64,000 nucleotides of DNA from Raphanus sativus. Its lineage: Eukaryota; Streptophyta; Magnoliopsida; Brassicales; Brassicaceae. The notes beneath the pieces are model-generated. The model saw nothing but the letters and a program-made list of their open reading frames with translations. It was not told the origin of the DNA and did not search any database. The stretch covers positions 7,874,001-7,938,000 of the forward strand of contig NC_079515.1 of assembly GCF_000801105.2 (NCBI RefSeq). Reading direction: 5' to 3'. Shown here in pieces: positions 22,806 through 32,524 of this stretch. Numbering within the stretch: position 1 is the first letter of the stretch; each line of letters begins with the position of its first letter. The position numbers and the translations under genes are program-made.

Positions 22806-23558
22806 CATACAGTTATGCTAAAGTATAACACATACCATAAAACCATAATTTTATATAAGAATTTGTATAGCATATTAATATATTTATGCGTGTGTTTGAT
22901 TTTTTTAAACATGATAATCTTAAAATGTGTAGTGGTGTAGTGACAATTATAATCTAATATGTTTTTGCAGATATCTATATGTTAAATATTGGCAGTTAAT
23001 TATTAGGAAAACATGATTATAAATAAATGGACTAAACAGTTATTAATTGGTCATGCTGGAAAATTAATAGTATTGATGAAGAAAAGTTAATTAAAAAATA
23101 GTTAGTACGTATATCATATTTTTTGGTTAAAACTTCCAAATGATCATAGATCCGTACATCATAATATTGGGTTGAAATATTTTTTTTCTTTTGAATTACC
23201 AAGAAATTCGGCTGAGGCCATCCTTTGGATCCAAAACCAGATCAGATCATGTATGTTAGTTTCGTTCCAGCCGGAGATTTCTGATACAATGACCAGACTC
23301 TTGAGTTAATGACTTCTTGTCACTATATGAACTACATTATGTTGTTTTCTTACTTTTGTTTCTGTCATTACATGAAATTAAGAAAGCGTCAATTTTCACT
23401 ACTAATTCGGGTTGTTATCAAAACCTCACAAACTTCCATTAAACATTATCAACTTTATTGTTTCTGACAAAGACTCAGTCTCACACACATTATTACATTA
23501 ATGGCTTACATTGAGATCATAGCTTGAAAAACCCAAGTCACACATAGTACCAGTAGTT
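20829..23558. other. Intergenic with Helitron ends and a hAT relic
   Basis: About 2.7 kb between the two dioxygenases. It holds Helitron-type 3' ends (21216-21247 and a decayed one at 21650-21690) and a degenerate region at 21894-22568 that starts TAGGCCTAGGCATCTGG and contains many ACCCGAA-like motifs. The latter resembles an old relative of the hAT elements at 966 and 37491, but no target duplication survives. A pure AT microsatellite lies at about 22782-22805. No gene was seen. Confidence 0.5.
21216..21247 (-). mobile_element. Helitron 3' terminus (minus orientation)
   Basis: Read on the minus strand, an ACCCGCCCT/AGGGCGGGT hairpin is followed by TCAGAATCTAG and then a host T. A GC-rich hairpin 10-12 nt before a terminal CTAG is the hallmark of Helitron 3' ends. 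The matching 5' end could not be located, so element length is unknown. Confidence 0.7.
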
Positions 23559-25213
23559 CTATGTTACAATTTTGAATTCATCGATCTGAATGTTTTGGAT
23601 CTCGAGCTTTTTAAAATCGCTTCTGTTTCTGCTGACATAAAACTTGCCATATTTATATCCTTTGTATCTTGGAGGGTTTTCAGGACTCAGAAGCTCTTCT
23701 AATGGTTTCACTTCCACATCATGTGAAGGCAACAAGAAGAACGGTATTGAGTATCTTTCCCTTGTTGAGTTCACCACCACTCTATGTTCTGCACTCCAGT
23801 ACTTATCATTCGTCCATCCCTATTAGTATATATAGTCATTACAATTCGATATTTAATTGTATATATTTTTCAAATGAGATATAATATGAAGAATTTTACC
23901 TCCATACAATTGCCAATATTGATGACAAGAGCATTAGGGACAGGTTTAATAGGAAACCAAACACCGTCCGATCTACGACTAATTTGTAACCCTCCAACTT
24001 CGTCTTGAGCCAATAGACTTATAACGTCTGCATCTTTGTGGTGGCCTACACCTAGAGCTAGGTCAGGCCGTGGACATGGTGGATAACGATTGATCCTGAA
24101 AAAACTCATTTGTTCTTTGAAGTAATCATGAAAACGGTCTTTTGGTAAGCCTAAGCTTAATGAGATGAGCTCTAAAAGTCTGAACGCTAGTTTTTCAGCG
24201 TGGCCTGCATATTCCTGACATGCCTCCCTAGAATCAAATTAGACCAACAAAAAAGAGAGAAGAGATTAGTTTACACCGTTGAAAAAGAAGATTTTTTCAC
24301 CAAATTCTTGTTTGATATGTCCTACGTGTAAGTTGTAACGTCACATATGCAGCGTTGGAAGATAGCGTTCACGTGCCTTCAATAGATTTGTGGAAAAGTG
24401 ATGAAGTTCTGATCATATTGGGATTTGAAGTTTTTGTTTTCAAGTTTGTATTTTTAATCGAAAATAGAGAAAAATAAATCACGAATAAGAAAGAAAACAA
24501 AGTAACTTGGTTACAAAATTGAAAGAACACTATAGTGTGTATATATATGTTAGACTGATGACTGCATATTATGTATAGAACACCATTATCCTATAATTTG
24601 ATAAATAAATTTAGTATATAGTTCATCATTTAAAAAAAAATCATGTTTAAGGTCAAATTATTAGAAATATAAATATAAATATATAATATCTAAACCGGAG
24701 TAGTTTAGTTGCCTCTCATAATCACAAGTTCATGTAAATTAAAAAAACTGACCTGAAATCAGAAGGAAACTGAGGCCACTTGTTATAAACAACTCTTAAA
24801 CGATCGTCTTCAGGATCTGTGGAAAAAGGCATAACCATTGGATCTTTGAAATAAATATCAAACACTTCTTTCCAGTCTCTAACGTTCTTCGTGTGTTCTC
24901 CATCATGATACCCTGCTGGATTCACCTCGTCTCTCTTTACTTTGGTCTTCTCTTCCATAGGCAAATCGAAAAATATCTTCACCGTCTCCTCCACACGCTT
25001 CCTCGCATCGCAAGGTACACCATGATTGATCACCTGGAAAAATCCCCATGTTTCACATGCATCACCTATCTCAGAGATCACGTTTTGGATATCTTCAGGG
25101 TCGTTGAGACGTGAGAGATCGATCACGGGTATTTCTTCCGGTTGGTTAGGGATGGAGTTGGAGTTTGATCTATGCTCTGGTGCTTGGATGAAAGTTGGAT
25201 CAAGATCCTCCAT
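23559..25213 (-). CDS. 2-oxoglutarate/Fe(II)-dependent dioxygenase (At3g19010 type)
   Basis: Three exons on the minus strand, 25213-24753, 24227-23900 and 23819-23559, give 349 residues. The motifs IPVIDLSRL and WGFFQVINHGVP mark the N-terminal domain. Fe(II) ligands are His217-x-Asp219 (GHHKDAD) and His275 (AEHRV); the 2-oxoglutarate pair is Arg285-x-Ser287. Intron positions and phases equal those of the neighbour at 19515, and both proteins share EHTKNVRDWKE and YVSRNRSDFKKLE-like blocks, so they arose by tandem duplication before this lineage (Arabidopsis also has the pair). Differences next to the metal site (HHKDADVIS against RHKDGGALT) suggest different substrates. Substrate is unknown. 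Confidence 0.93.
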
Positions 25214-25609
25214 TTGCTAAGTTTGGAGCAAGTCAAGAGAGTCTATGCTATGTCTGGATGGAATGTAGCTAACTATATACCACTTTAGTTTTTTTTTCTT
25301 TTAATTGTAATTCTATATAAATCAATTTTGTTTGTATGCGTATGTCAGTATCAATGATATGAGAGTAAGATATCTTTCTTTGACGAAACTCAACTACTGA
25401 GACTTTTTCTCGTTGAATTAGTTTTAAAATTAGTATTAAGCCGGTCAGAAGATATATATCGAATCATATGAAGTAATTAACAAGTTAATTGACAAATAAA
25501 AAATAGATCAGAGTCGAAGTTAAATTAGGGTAAAATTATGTGTTAGAAATCTGGACTAACAAAAGATACACATATTCTTAATATATTCTATTTTTATTTT
25601 ATAACTAAA
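25214..25609. other. Promoter side of the second dioxygenase
   Basis: AT-rich 5' flank of the dioxygenase gene. No further element was recognised. Confidence 0.4.
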
Positions 25610-25611
25610 TA

Positions 25612-25820
25612 CTTCATCTGTCCCATTTTAAGTGGTGTTTTAGGATTTTTACTTTGTTTCATTTTAAGTGATGTTCTCACTAATCTAGGTAGAATTTAAT
25701 ATGATTTGAATTTTATGACCAATGTATTTTTATGTTACTAAGATAAACTACATAAAAATATATGTTTTCTTAATCTATGTGAAATAACCTAAAACATCAC
25801 ATAAAATGAGACAGAGGGAG
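25612..25820. mobile_element. Stowaway-like MITE
   Basis: A 209-bp element with ends CTTCATCTGTCCCATTTTA and, inverted, CTCCCTCTGTCTCATTTTA, flanked by TA at 25610-25611 and 25821-25822. It lies about 400 bp upstream of the second dioxygenase start codon. Confidence 0.85.
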
Positions 25821-25822
25821 TA

Positions 25823-26519
25823 TCTTTTAGTTATGATTTTTTTTTAAGCTAGACTGGATGTGTTTTTCTTATCGTTGAAATTTGAAAGCTAATTTAATAA
25901 GATTGTTTTTTTAAAAATAATCTGGTGTATAACTTCCACCGAGATGAGTCTAAATTAGCGGTAAGTGTCTATATCAGTCTACTTATCGGTTGGAGTATAC
26001 CTCGATCACCGGAAACTGTGTCTTCCAATATATGCTGACTTACTTGTCGTTATAAACAAGGAAAGTGATTCAAATAAGCAATAATTTGTTTGTCAAACTA
26101 AAATGTTCAATCTGAAGCTAGTTGAGAACACTTGAGACATAAGTTAAAAATATAATAGTTGCCAATAAAGACCAAAATTAAAATCAACTACCCATTATAT
26201 ATCTAAGTTGACAATTCAAAGATGGTTTCTTAAGTATAAGACCGTACGAAAATCATATTGATGGATTACTCTGAAAAGTAAACGAAAATGAACTTTGAGA
26301 CCACAAAGGTATATGAAATACAAAGGAAACCACAAAGATTTTGATGAATTTAGACTATAAACATAGAACTAAATATTTATATGTTTAAATCACTTGTAAT
26401 ATCTACTTATAAATTACAAAGGTCAAATTTGTAAATGTATTTTATTATAAATTTGGTTAATGAAAAGTGTAGACCAACGTGCAAAATATTATAAATAGTT
26501 CGTTGGTTTAATGGTGTCA
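25823..26519. other. Intergenic, no recognised feature
   Basis: AT-rich spacer between the MITE and the remains of the LRX gene. Nothing supported. Confidence 0.4.
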
Positions 26520-27590
26520 GGAAACATTGGTGGTGGTGGTGATGCATATTGAAATCCAATGTTTGATAGGAGACTGAAATCATCGGCACTAGGCCTGGGC
26601 ACGGATCGGATATTCGGGTTTTTGAAGGTATTTGTGATTTGCTTCGAATGTTACGGATATCTGATTTTTCGATTTGCTTTGCTTCGGAAAAATACGGATA
26701 TTCGGAAAAACGGATATCCGGAAAATAAATAGATATTTGCGGATATTCGCGGATACTTACGGATCTCTCATTTGTTTTGATTAATACAAATAATCTTAAA
26801 AATTTGATACAAATTTGTTTTGTAAAATATATTTTTTGCATGATATAAAAGATAAAAATTAAAAAAGCAATGAATCTTCATATTTTGTAAATTTTTAAAC
26901 TTAGTTAAAATTATAATAACACAAAACTTAAAAAAAAATTATAATTATCGTAAATATTTTCTCTTCCTTTTATGTAATACTTTTATATAAGTAATAATAT
27001 GAATAGAATCTATCAAATAATATATTAGAATAATAATTATATAATTTTATACATTTAAAACTTTAAATATAATCAAAATATACATGTATTTATATATTGA
27101 CGGATCGGATCGGATATTCGCTTCCCAAAATTTTAATATTTGTGATTTGCTTCGATTTTGACGGATATTGAATTTTAGTATTTGCTTTGCTTCGAAAGCT
27201 TACGGATATTCGGAATTTTCGAATCGAATAGCAACGGATAACGAGAGGAAAACGGTCAGAAGCAGACCAACAAAACGGTTGTTGCTCACGTCTAACTCAT
27301 TCATAAATGTCAGTTTTGAAAAGCTTTTCGGAATAATTCCGTAAAATCTGTTTGAATTAACGTGAAAAACGTGACATAAGTCAACAAATCTAGTTCGGGA
27401 GGCAAATACCGGACACATGGTTCATATCAATTCCCGCCAGACCCATTATGTTTGGGTCATCAAGTGTGGCCGGTGCAGTACACACCTTTATAAGAACACA
27501 CGTTTGGACCTACCCAGTTAGCTGATGTGTTTGAGGGATCAAAATACATTGATTTTTTCAAGCTTGAAGAGATATATTCATAAGCCGGTT
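26520..27590 (-). pseudogene. Pollen extensin-like LRX gene remnant (PEX1/LRX8, At3g19020 type), split by a hAT element
   Basis: Two separated pieces of one leucine-rich-repeat extensin survive on the minus strand. From about 27590 to 27245 the translation shows the start of the LRR domain: LQA, then a stop where the family has Trp, then KKSMYFDPSNTSANWVGPN, VCSYKGVYC, LDDPNIMGLAGIDMNH and, after a frameshift and stop, FHVNSNRFYGIIPKSFSKL and DVSNNRFVG. From 26587 to about 26520 the translation is DDFSLLSNIGFQYASPPPPM, matching the C-terminal tail I recall for pollen LRX proteins (YASPPPPMFPG-like). Most LRRs and the whole extensin domain are missing. A hAT element occupies the gap at 26590-27244. 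LRX proteins act in the cell wall of growing pollen tubes; this copy cannot. Confidence 0.8.
26590..27244. mobile_element. Non-autonomous hAT element (copy 2, right end deleted)
   Basis: By eye, identical to the element at 966-1658 over about 655 bp except for one A in a homopolymer run. The left terminus TAGGCCTGGGCA is intact, directly after LRX C-terminal sequence. The last 36 or so bases, including the right inverted repeat, are missing, and LRX leucine-rich-repeat sequence begins at 27245. A deletion therefore removed the element's right end together with the middle of the gene. Confidence 0.9.
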
Positions 27591-28226
27591 ATTAGTGAAT
27601 TTCAGGTCTAAACCGCCATATTTTCCTTTTCTATTTTGATAAAATGTAAATGATTATAAACTCACTTTTGTAAGGATACGAAATAGCAAATTATTGTAGC
27701 TAATACAGAATTCGTTTACAACGGAACTTTTGTTTGTTTTACCTCATTCAAAAAAAATAAAACCTATATTTTTACACTGGAAAAGTAAAAAAAAAAAAAA
27801 ACTTTTCTCAGTGTTGTGAACATGTTTCTTCTAGTTGGCGTTTGCGTTTTGAACTTTCAAAAACGCTAAAACAAATAAGAATATTTGGTCCTATAGTTTC
27901 TGATACTATATGCTATTTCTTTTCTCAGCATGATGGGAACTGTTTCTTAAAAAAAGATGGGATAAAGTAAACTAACAAAATAAAACGTCAAAAGCCGCTT
28001 AGATATACGAATTGCTGGAAAATAAATTGTTGAAAGACAAAGTCGTTTTTAGTTGTATGGCACTAAAAGAAAATTTCCAAGGATATCAAGAAAATGATTT
28101 CATCTAGTACACTATATCTGTTACTATAATTCCTTTTAAGAAATATCAAATAATATACCTGTGATGACATGAACATAAGAATTGTTCAATTTGTCAACAC
28201 CTTGTTATTTAGTTCTACACTTCTAC
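27591..28226. other. Intergenic, no recognised feature
   Basis: AT-rich spacer between the LRX remnant and the methylesterase gene. It includes an A run at 27789-27801. No gene was seen. Confidence 0.4.
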
Positions 28227-28233
28227 TATATAA
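28227..28233 (+). promoter_or_regulatory. Putative TATA box of the methylesterase gene
   Basis: TATATAA lies 55 bp upstream of the chosen ATG, predicting a leader of about 30 nt. Confidence 0.45.
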
Positions 28234-28287
28234 TTGTTTTGTAAACGCAATATATTTTCATCACAACCTTCCAGTAACTTGAAAAAT

Positions 28288-29365
28288 ATGGAGAGCAAAA
28301 CCAACAAATACTTAGCCCTGATTCTTGTTACATTCTTGATCAGCCTGTACTACCATCCTATCTCCGCCACACCACAACATGGCCATGCCCATTTCGTGCT
28401 GGTTCATGGGGCAGGTCACGGGGCATGGTGTTGGTATAAACTCATACCAATATTGAAATCTCAAGGCCACAACGTAACTGCAGTCGACTTAGCTGCATCC
28501 GGGATCGATCTAAGTCGGGCTGAGACTCTCACGTCGATCAACGAGTATATTGAGCCATTGATGGACCTAATGAACAGTCTAAATGTGGATGAAAAGGTGA
28601 TTCTGGTGGCACATAGTTTTGGTGGGCTTGCTATTTCTAAGGCCATGGAGTTATTTCATGATAAGGTTCATATGGCTATTTTCGTTACTGCCCTAATGCC
28701 TGGCCCGACCTTCAATTTCACGTTTCTTTCTAAAGGGGTATGCTACTAATTGCATATTTCACTTCTACAGTAACATTCCTCGTTTACATAGTTTCAAAAA
28801 TAATAATCATCGTGTGACACTCTTAAACTTTTTGTAAGTTGGTGAGGTGGCAAGCTCCATTACTAGACATGAAGTTTATATTTGGAGATGGGCCTGATAA
28901 ACCTCCTACTCTTTCCATTGGAGGTCCACTTTTCCTTTCATTAAATATGTATGACCTTAGTCCTAGAGAGGTAAACATACACAAAAATTTATCACGTAAC
29001 TGGAAATAATAATTTTATTTTCATTTTTCTATACTTATATATATAACCACTTTTGGACTCGTACAATGTATGATTTGAAGGACGTTGAATTGGCGGGTGC
29101 ATTGGTTCGGCCACAACGTTTATTCAGCAACGAAGATACAGACACAAGTCTTGTTCTCACTCCCGAGAGATACGGATCGGTAAACCGGATCTTTGTAGTG
29201 TCCGAGAAAGACAAAACGTTAATGAAAGAGTTCCAGCTCTGGATGATCAAGAACAATCCTCCTAACCACGTTGAGCATATCCAGGATTCTGATCATATGG
29301 TCATGATTTCCAAGCCGTTGGATCTTGGTGACCGTCTTCTATCTTTGGCTAAGAAGTTTGCTTGA
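28288..29365 (+). CDS. Secreted methylesterase-like alpha/beta hydrolase (MES family)
   Basis: Three exons, 28288-28737, 28839-28970 and 29081-29365, all phase 0, encode 288 residues. Residues 1-27 form a signal peptide (KYLALILVTFLISLYYHPISA), unlike the mostly cytosolic MES proteins. The hydrolase core has the oxyanion motif HFVLVHGAGHGAWCWYK, the nucleophile Ser110 in AHSFGG, Asp238 in SEKDK and His266 in DSDHM. Family members cleave methyl esters of hormones such as salicylate, indole-3-acetate and jasmonate, or act as hydroxynitrile lyases; the substrate here is not predictable. The second intron's acceptor has a weak pyrimidine tract but the junction restores family sequence (SPRE then DVELAGALVRP). 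An in-frame TTG extension upstream is ignored. No counterpart is expected at this place in Arabidopsis, so the gene has probably moved in. Confidence 0.85.
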
Positions 29366-29879
29366 AAATATTCCACATTTGATTCAACATGTTGTTGCGA
29401 GTCCTAATGGTTGTCAATTCTACTATGCTTATGTTGAACAAGCCATCATGGTGTGCATATTTATATTTTCGTGTGTGATATCACTTTATATTTGGTTTGA
29501 CTTTTCAACATTTGCAATTCCAACTAAATTATTTCATAAATGATAAAACTAATCAAAGTAAGTAGGCCACTTTAATTAGGCTGCCATTATGGAAGCTGGA
29601 TCATGAGACGATTAAAATCTAATGAATCGAATTTTATTGTTCCCTGAAAAACTAGATGAAATCAATCTTATAAAAAACAAAAATAATATGTAAATTAAAT
29701 GCGATAGGAAATTTAATTCAGAGATCTATTAACTTGAACATGGATAAATATTTCATCTGAGACCTAATTCGTGTCAAGAACATACTCACGATTCGATCCG
29801 GTAGTCCTAAAGTTTTGAGACATGTTTTCTAGAAACCAATTAACTTAATTTACGCACCTAAAAATTTATTCCCAGCATT
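29366..29879. other. Intergenic, 3' flank of the methylesterase gene
   Basis: AT-rich; contains the methylesterase 3' untranslated region and no recognised element. Confidence 0.4.
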
Positions 29880-29887
29880 GTTTCTCC

Positions 29888-30627
29888 CTATGTTACATGG
29901 AAACGGAAGCGGGTACGTGGAAGCGGAAACGCTAGGAAGCGCGGAAACGTATTTTTAAAAATATTTAGGAAGCGGATACGTGTTGGAAGCGTGTATATAT
30001 ATATTAAACACCAAAATTAATATACAGGATAAAATTTTATAAACAGTAAAATCCAGTACATAATTCATATACTATTCATATACTATAACTAAAATAAAAT
30101 AAATATGTATAGTTACAAAGAAAAAATATAATAATATATGTAAATCTATGTATGATTGCTTTGAAACTGAAGAAAAAAACACTTCAATTAATTAATTCAT
30201 ACGCAGCAACTGAATAATACAAACAACAAGAAACAAAACAAATAAGTGAAAAAACATCATATAATGGACTTGAGTTTTTAGTTTCCAACTCTATTGTTAT
30301 TTGTGAACTAAAATTTAATAAAGTGAATTAAGTTGGGCCGCTTGACAAAGAAAAGAGTTATTTGGACCGAAAATCAATTAAAATTTGCAAGCCAATAAAA
30401 AAAATGTTCTTCTTCTTTGCATATCACCAATCCAGTCACCATTAAGCTTCCGATCTACGACCATAAACGCTTCCACCTAAGAACCGTGCGCTTCCATCAC
30501 GCTTCCAAACACCACAATTCTGGAAACGCGATTCCAAGACGATTCCATGCGATTCCAAGCGCTTCCGCTTCCGATTCCGCTTCGGAAGCAAGAAACGCAC
30601 CTCCACCGGCGATTCCATGTAACGTAG
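29888..30627. mobile_element. Non-autonomous hAT element, GAAGCGG family (copy 1)
   Basis: A 740-bp element with ends CTATGTTACATGG and, inverted, CTACGTTACATGG. A perfect 8-bp duplication, GTTTCTCC, lies at 29880-29887 and 30628-30635. Dense GGAAGCGG/GGAAACG motifs sit in both subterminal regions. A second full copy lies at 34490-35299. No transposase. Confidence 0.9.
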
Positions 30628-30635
30628 GTTTCTCC

Positions 30636-31093
30636 ACAGAAAGTGATACATTTTTTTGACAACACAGAAAGTGATACTTTTATTTCTCTGTAGTAAAACT
30701 TTTATTATTTGTTCTCATTCTCTACTTTTTTTTTTGTAAACTTTCTCATTCTCTACTTGCAATGGATGGAGTTCTTTTTTTGGAAAAATTGTCAATAATA
30801 GATTAGTAATAATGTAAGGCATAATACATATTATATGGTAACGAATATACACAGTTTTGTAACTGCAATTTAAATAAGGTGTGCTTAGTAGCTTAAAATG
30901 ATCTTAAAGACGGTTAAAGCGATTAATACTCAAAAAGTTTTATAAACATCGACGATCGATTCATCTGTAACTCTTCATGATTCACTTGGTTATATTTATA
31001 CACAAATCAACAACATTCCAAAACGCCTCATGGCACGAGAGCCAAACGAGGCCAAAACTAAAGAATAAAAGTTTAACAAACACAAAAAGCTCA
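30636..31093. other. Intergenic, 3' side of the small peptide gene
   Basis: AT-rich. The part near 31060-31093 is the expected 3' untranslated region of the 60-residue gene. Confidence 0.4.
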
Positions 31094-31276
31094 TCACATG
31101 AATCCAACAAGAGGAATGGGAACGTCGGCGTAACTGTTCCGGCGAACATCATGAGCTGACGGAAGCGCCGGCGGAGGCTTACGGAAAGCTTCTTCCACTG
31201 TTTCAGCCACGGTGGCTACAAAAGAGACGGCAGTCTTCACTAACTCGATGCAGATCTCCAGCTTTTGAGACACCAT
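31094..31276 (-). CDS. Small conserved-looking protein of 60 residues (At3g19030-type position)
   Basis: A 60-codon frame beginning MVSQKLEICIELVKTAVSFV and ending VRRNSYADVPIPLVGFM. The N-terminal 30 residues are an amphipathic helix (VKTAVSFVATVAETVEEAF), followed by a proline-rich hinge (KPPPALPSA) and a short basic-then-hydrophobic tail. It has no signal peptide and no enzyme motif. The frame is GC-richer than its surroundings, and a good TATA box lies 150 bp upstream. Its position between the LRX relic and POK2 matches the small gene I recall as At3g19030. Arabidopsis annotation of that gene as a TFIID subunit-like protein probably reflects its neighbour, not its sequence. Function unknown. 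Confidence 0.7.
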   Translation of the reverse strand: MVSQKLEICIELVKTAVSFVATVAETVEEAFRKPPPALPSAHDVRRNSYADVPIPLVGFM

Positions 31277-31425
31277 ATTGTGTTTAATTTGTAGGAGAAA
31301 ACTAAAGATGTACTTTTTCTTTTTGTGTATTGCGCTTTTGAGGTATGCGTGTTTCTTCTCTCTATGTTTTCCGCGTCTCGAGAGCTCTTATCTTTGTGAG
31401 GTCTTAACTTGCAACAGCCGAGTTA

Positions 31426-31433
31426 TATTTATA
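31426..31433 (-). promoter_or_regulatory. TATA box of the 60-residue gene
   Basis: TATAAATA on the minus strand, 150 bp upstream of the start codon. The interval between is CT/TC-rich on that strand, like a plant leader. Confidence 0.6.
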
Positions 31434-31735
31434 CACGTTTACGTAGAGCCATACAATTATTCTTGTGGATTATGATGAAAGTTTTTTGATTTATAAAATG
31501 CCATGTGGCGTTTGGTTCTTTTAGCATTTATTTCTGGGAAGATGCATTTGTTGTTGTACTTTGGTTCATCCGAAGAGCCAAATATTCTTTGGGGGCATTT
31601 CTATACTTACTATGTGTAAGTACATGCCTAACGCATTACGCATGGTGATTAGGGATAGGCCTAATTAGGGATATACGAATATTTTGATTTGTATATATGC
31701 AACTATGTTTTCGGTATAATTTTTAAAGATACAAG

Positions 31736-32516
31736 TAGAAGTGTAAAAATGATCTAATTCGCTCAACTTAGCTTAAATCATAGTGAATTTGGATTTTTCA
31801 CAAATTAGTTCAATTCAACTTATCTATTAAATTTCAACTTGAATTTAGATCGTTTAGATCATGAGTTACATGAGGTAAATCGCGATCTAATATAAAAATA
31901 ATTATAAAATAGAATGTTAAAATAAGTTCTACAATATTTTTTCAAAACTTAAATATTAAACATCCAAAACATTAGTATTAAATTCTAAATACAAAAACAA
32001 CACCTAAAATAAATTAAATTAAAGCTAAACTAATGATCTGAAATCCTATTCTTCTTGAAACTTCTGAGATGATTCAACTTCAAAGTTTTCATCTGTATAA
32101 GTCATAAAATTAAAATAAAACATTTATAAATATTTCATGTTAATTAATAACAAAATATAAATAATTAATTTGAGATATCAGATGATGAGTGTTTTTTCAC
32201 ATTTTCTATACATATCTAAAAAAAATTGGTTTTAAAATTTAATTGTAAAAGATAAATATGATAAAATATAGAATTTTTTTTTTTGCATAAGAAAAATAGG
32301 TACTAATATATATATTATATATAATTTTCAGTATAAAAGTTACCAAACACATAAGTTGGCTCATATTCATTAGTGGTTGTTCATATAGCTCACAATCAAA
32401 TTTAAGCTCATTCTTTAAACTTATATATTAAATAAATGTATAAAATAGAATTCATACTCATAAAAAATTAAGTTGATCTGAGCTATCTCATGAAGTATAA
32501 AATTTTGGCACCCCTA
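31736..32516. mobile_element. Non-autonomous hAT element (TAGRRGTG-ended)
   Basis: A 781-bp element; ends TAGAAGTGTAAAAAT and, inverted, TAGGGGTGCCAAAAT match at 11 of 15 bases. A perfect 8-bp duplication, GATACAAG, lies at 31728-31735 and 32517-32524. The interior is AT-rich and non-coding. Confidence 0.82.
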
Positions 32517-32524
32517 GATACAAG

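Noticed and set aside
26407..26841. 144-codon minus-strand frame and its 108-codon twin at 921-1247
   Set aside because: Both run through the same hAT element. The shared part has no domain, and the N-terminal parts differ only because of a homopolymer base and the flanks.
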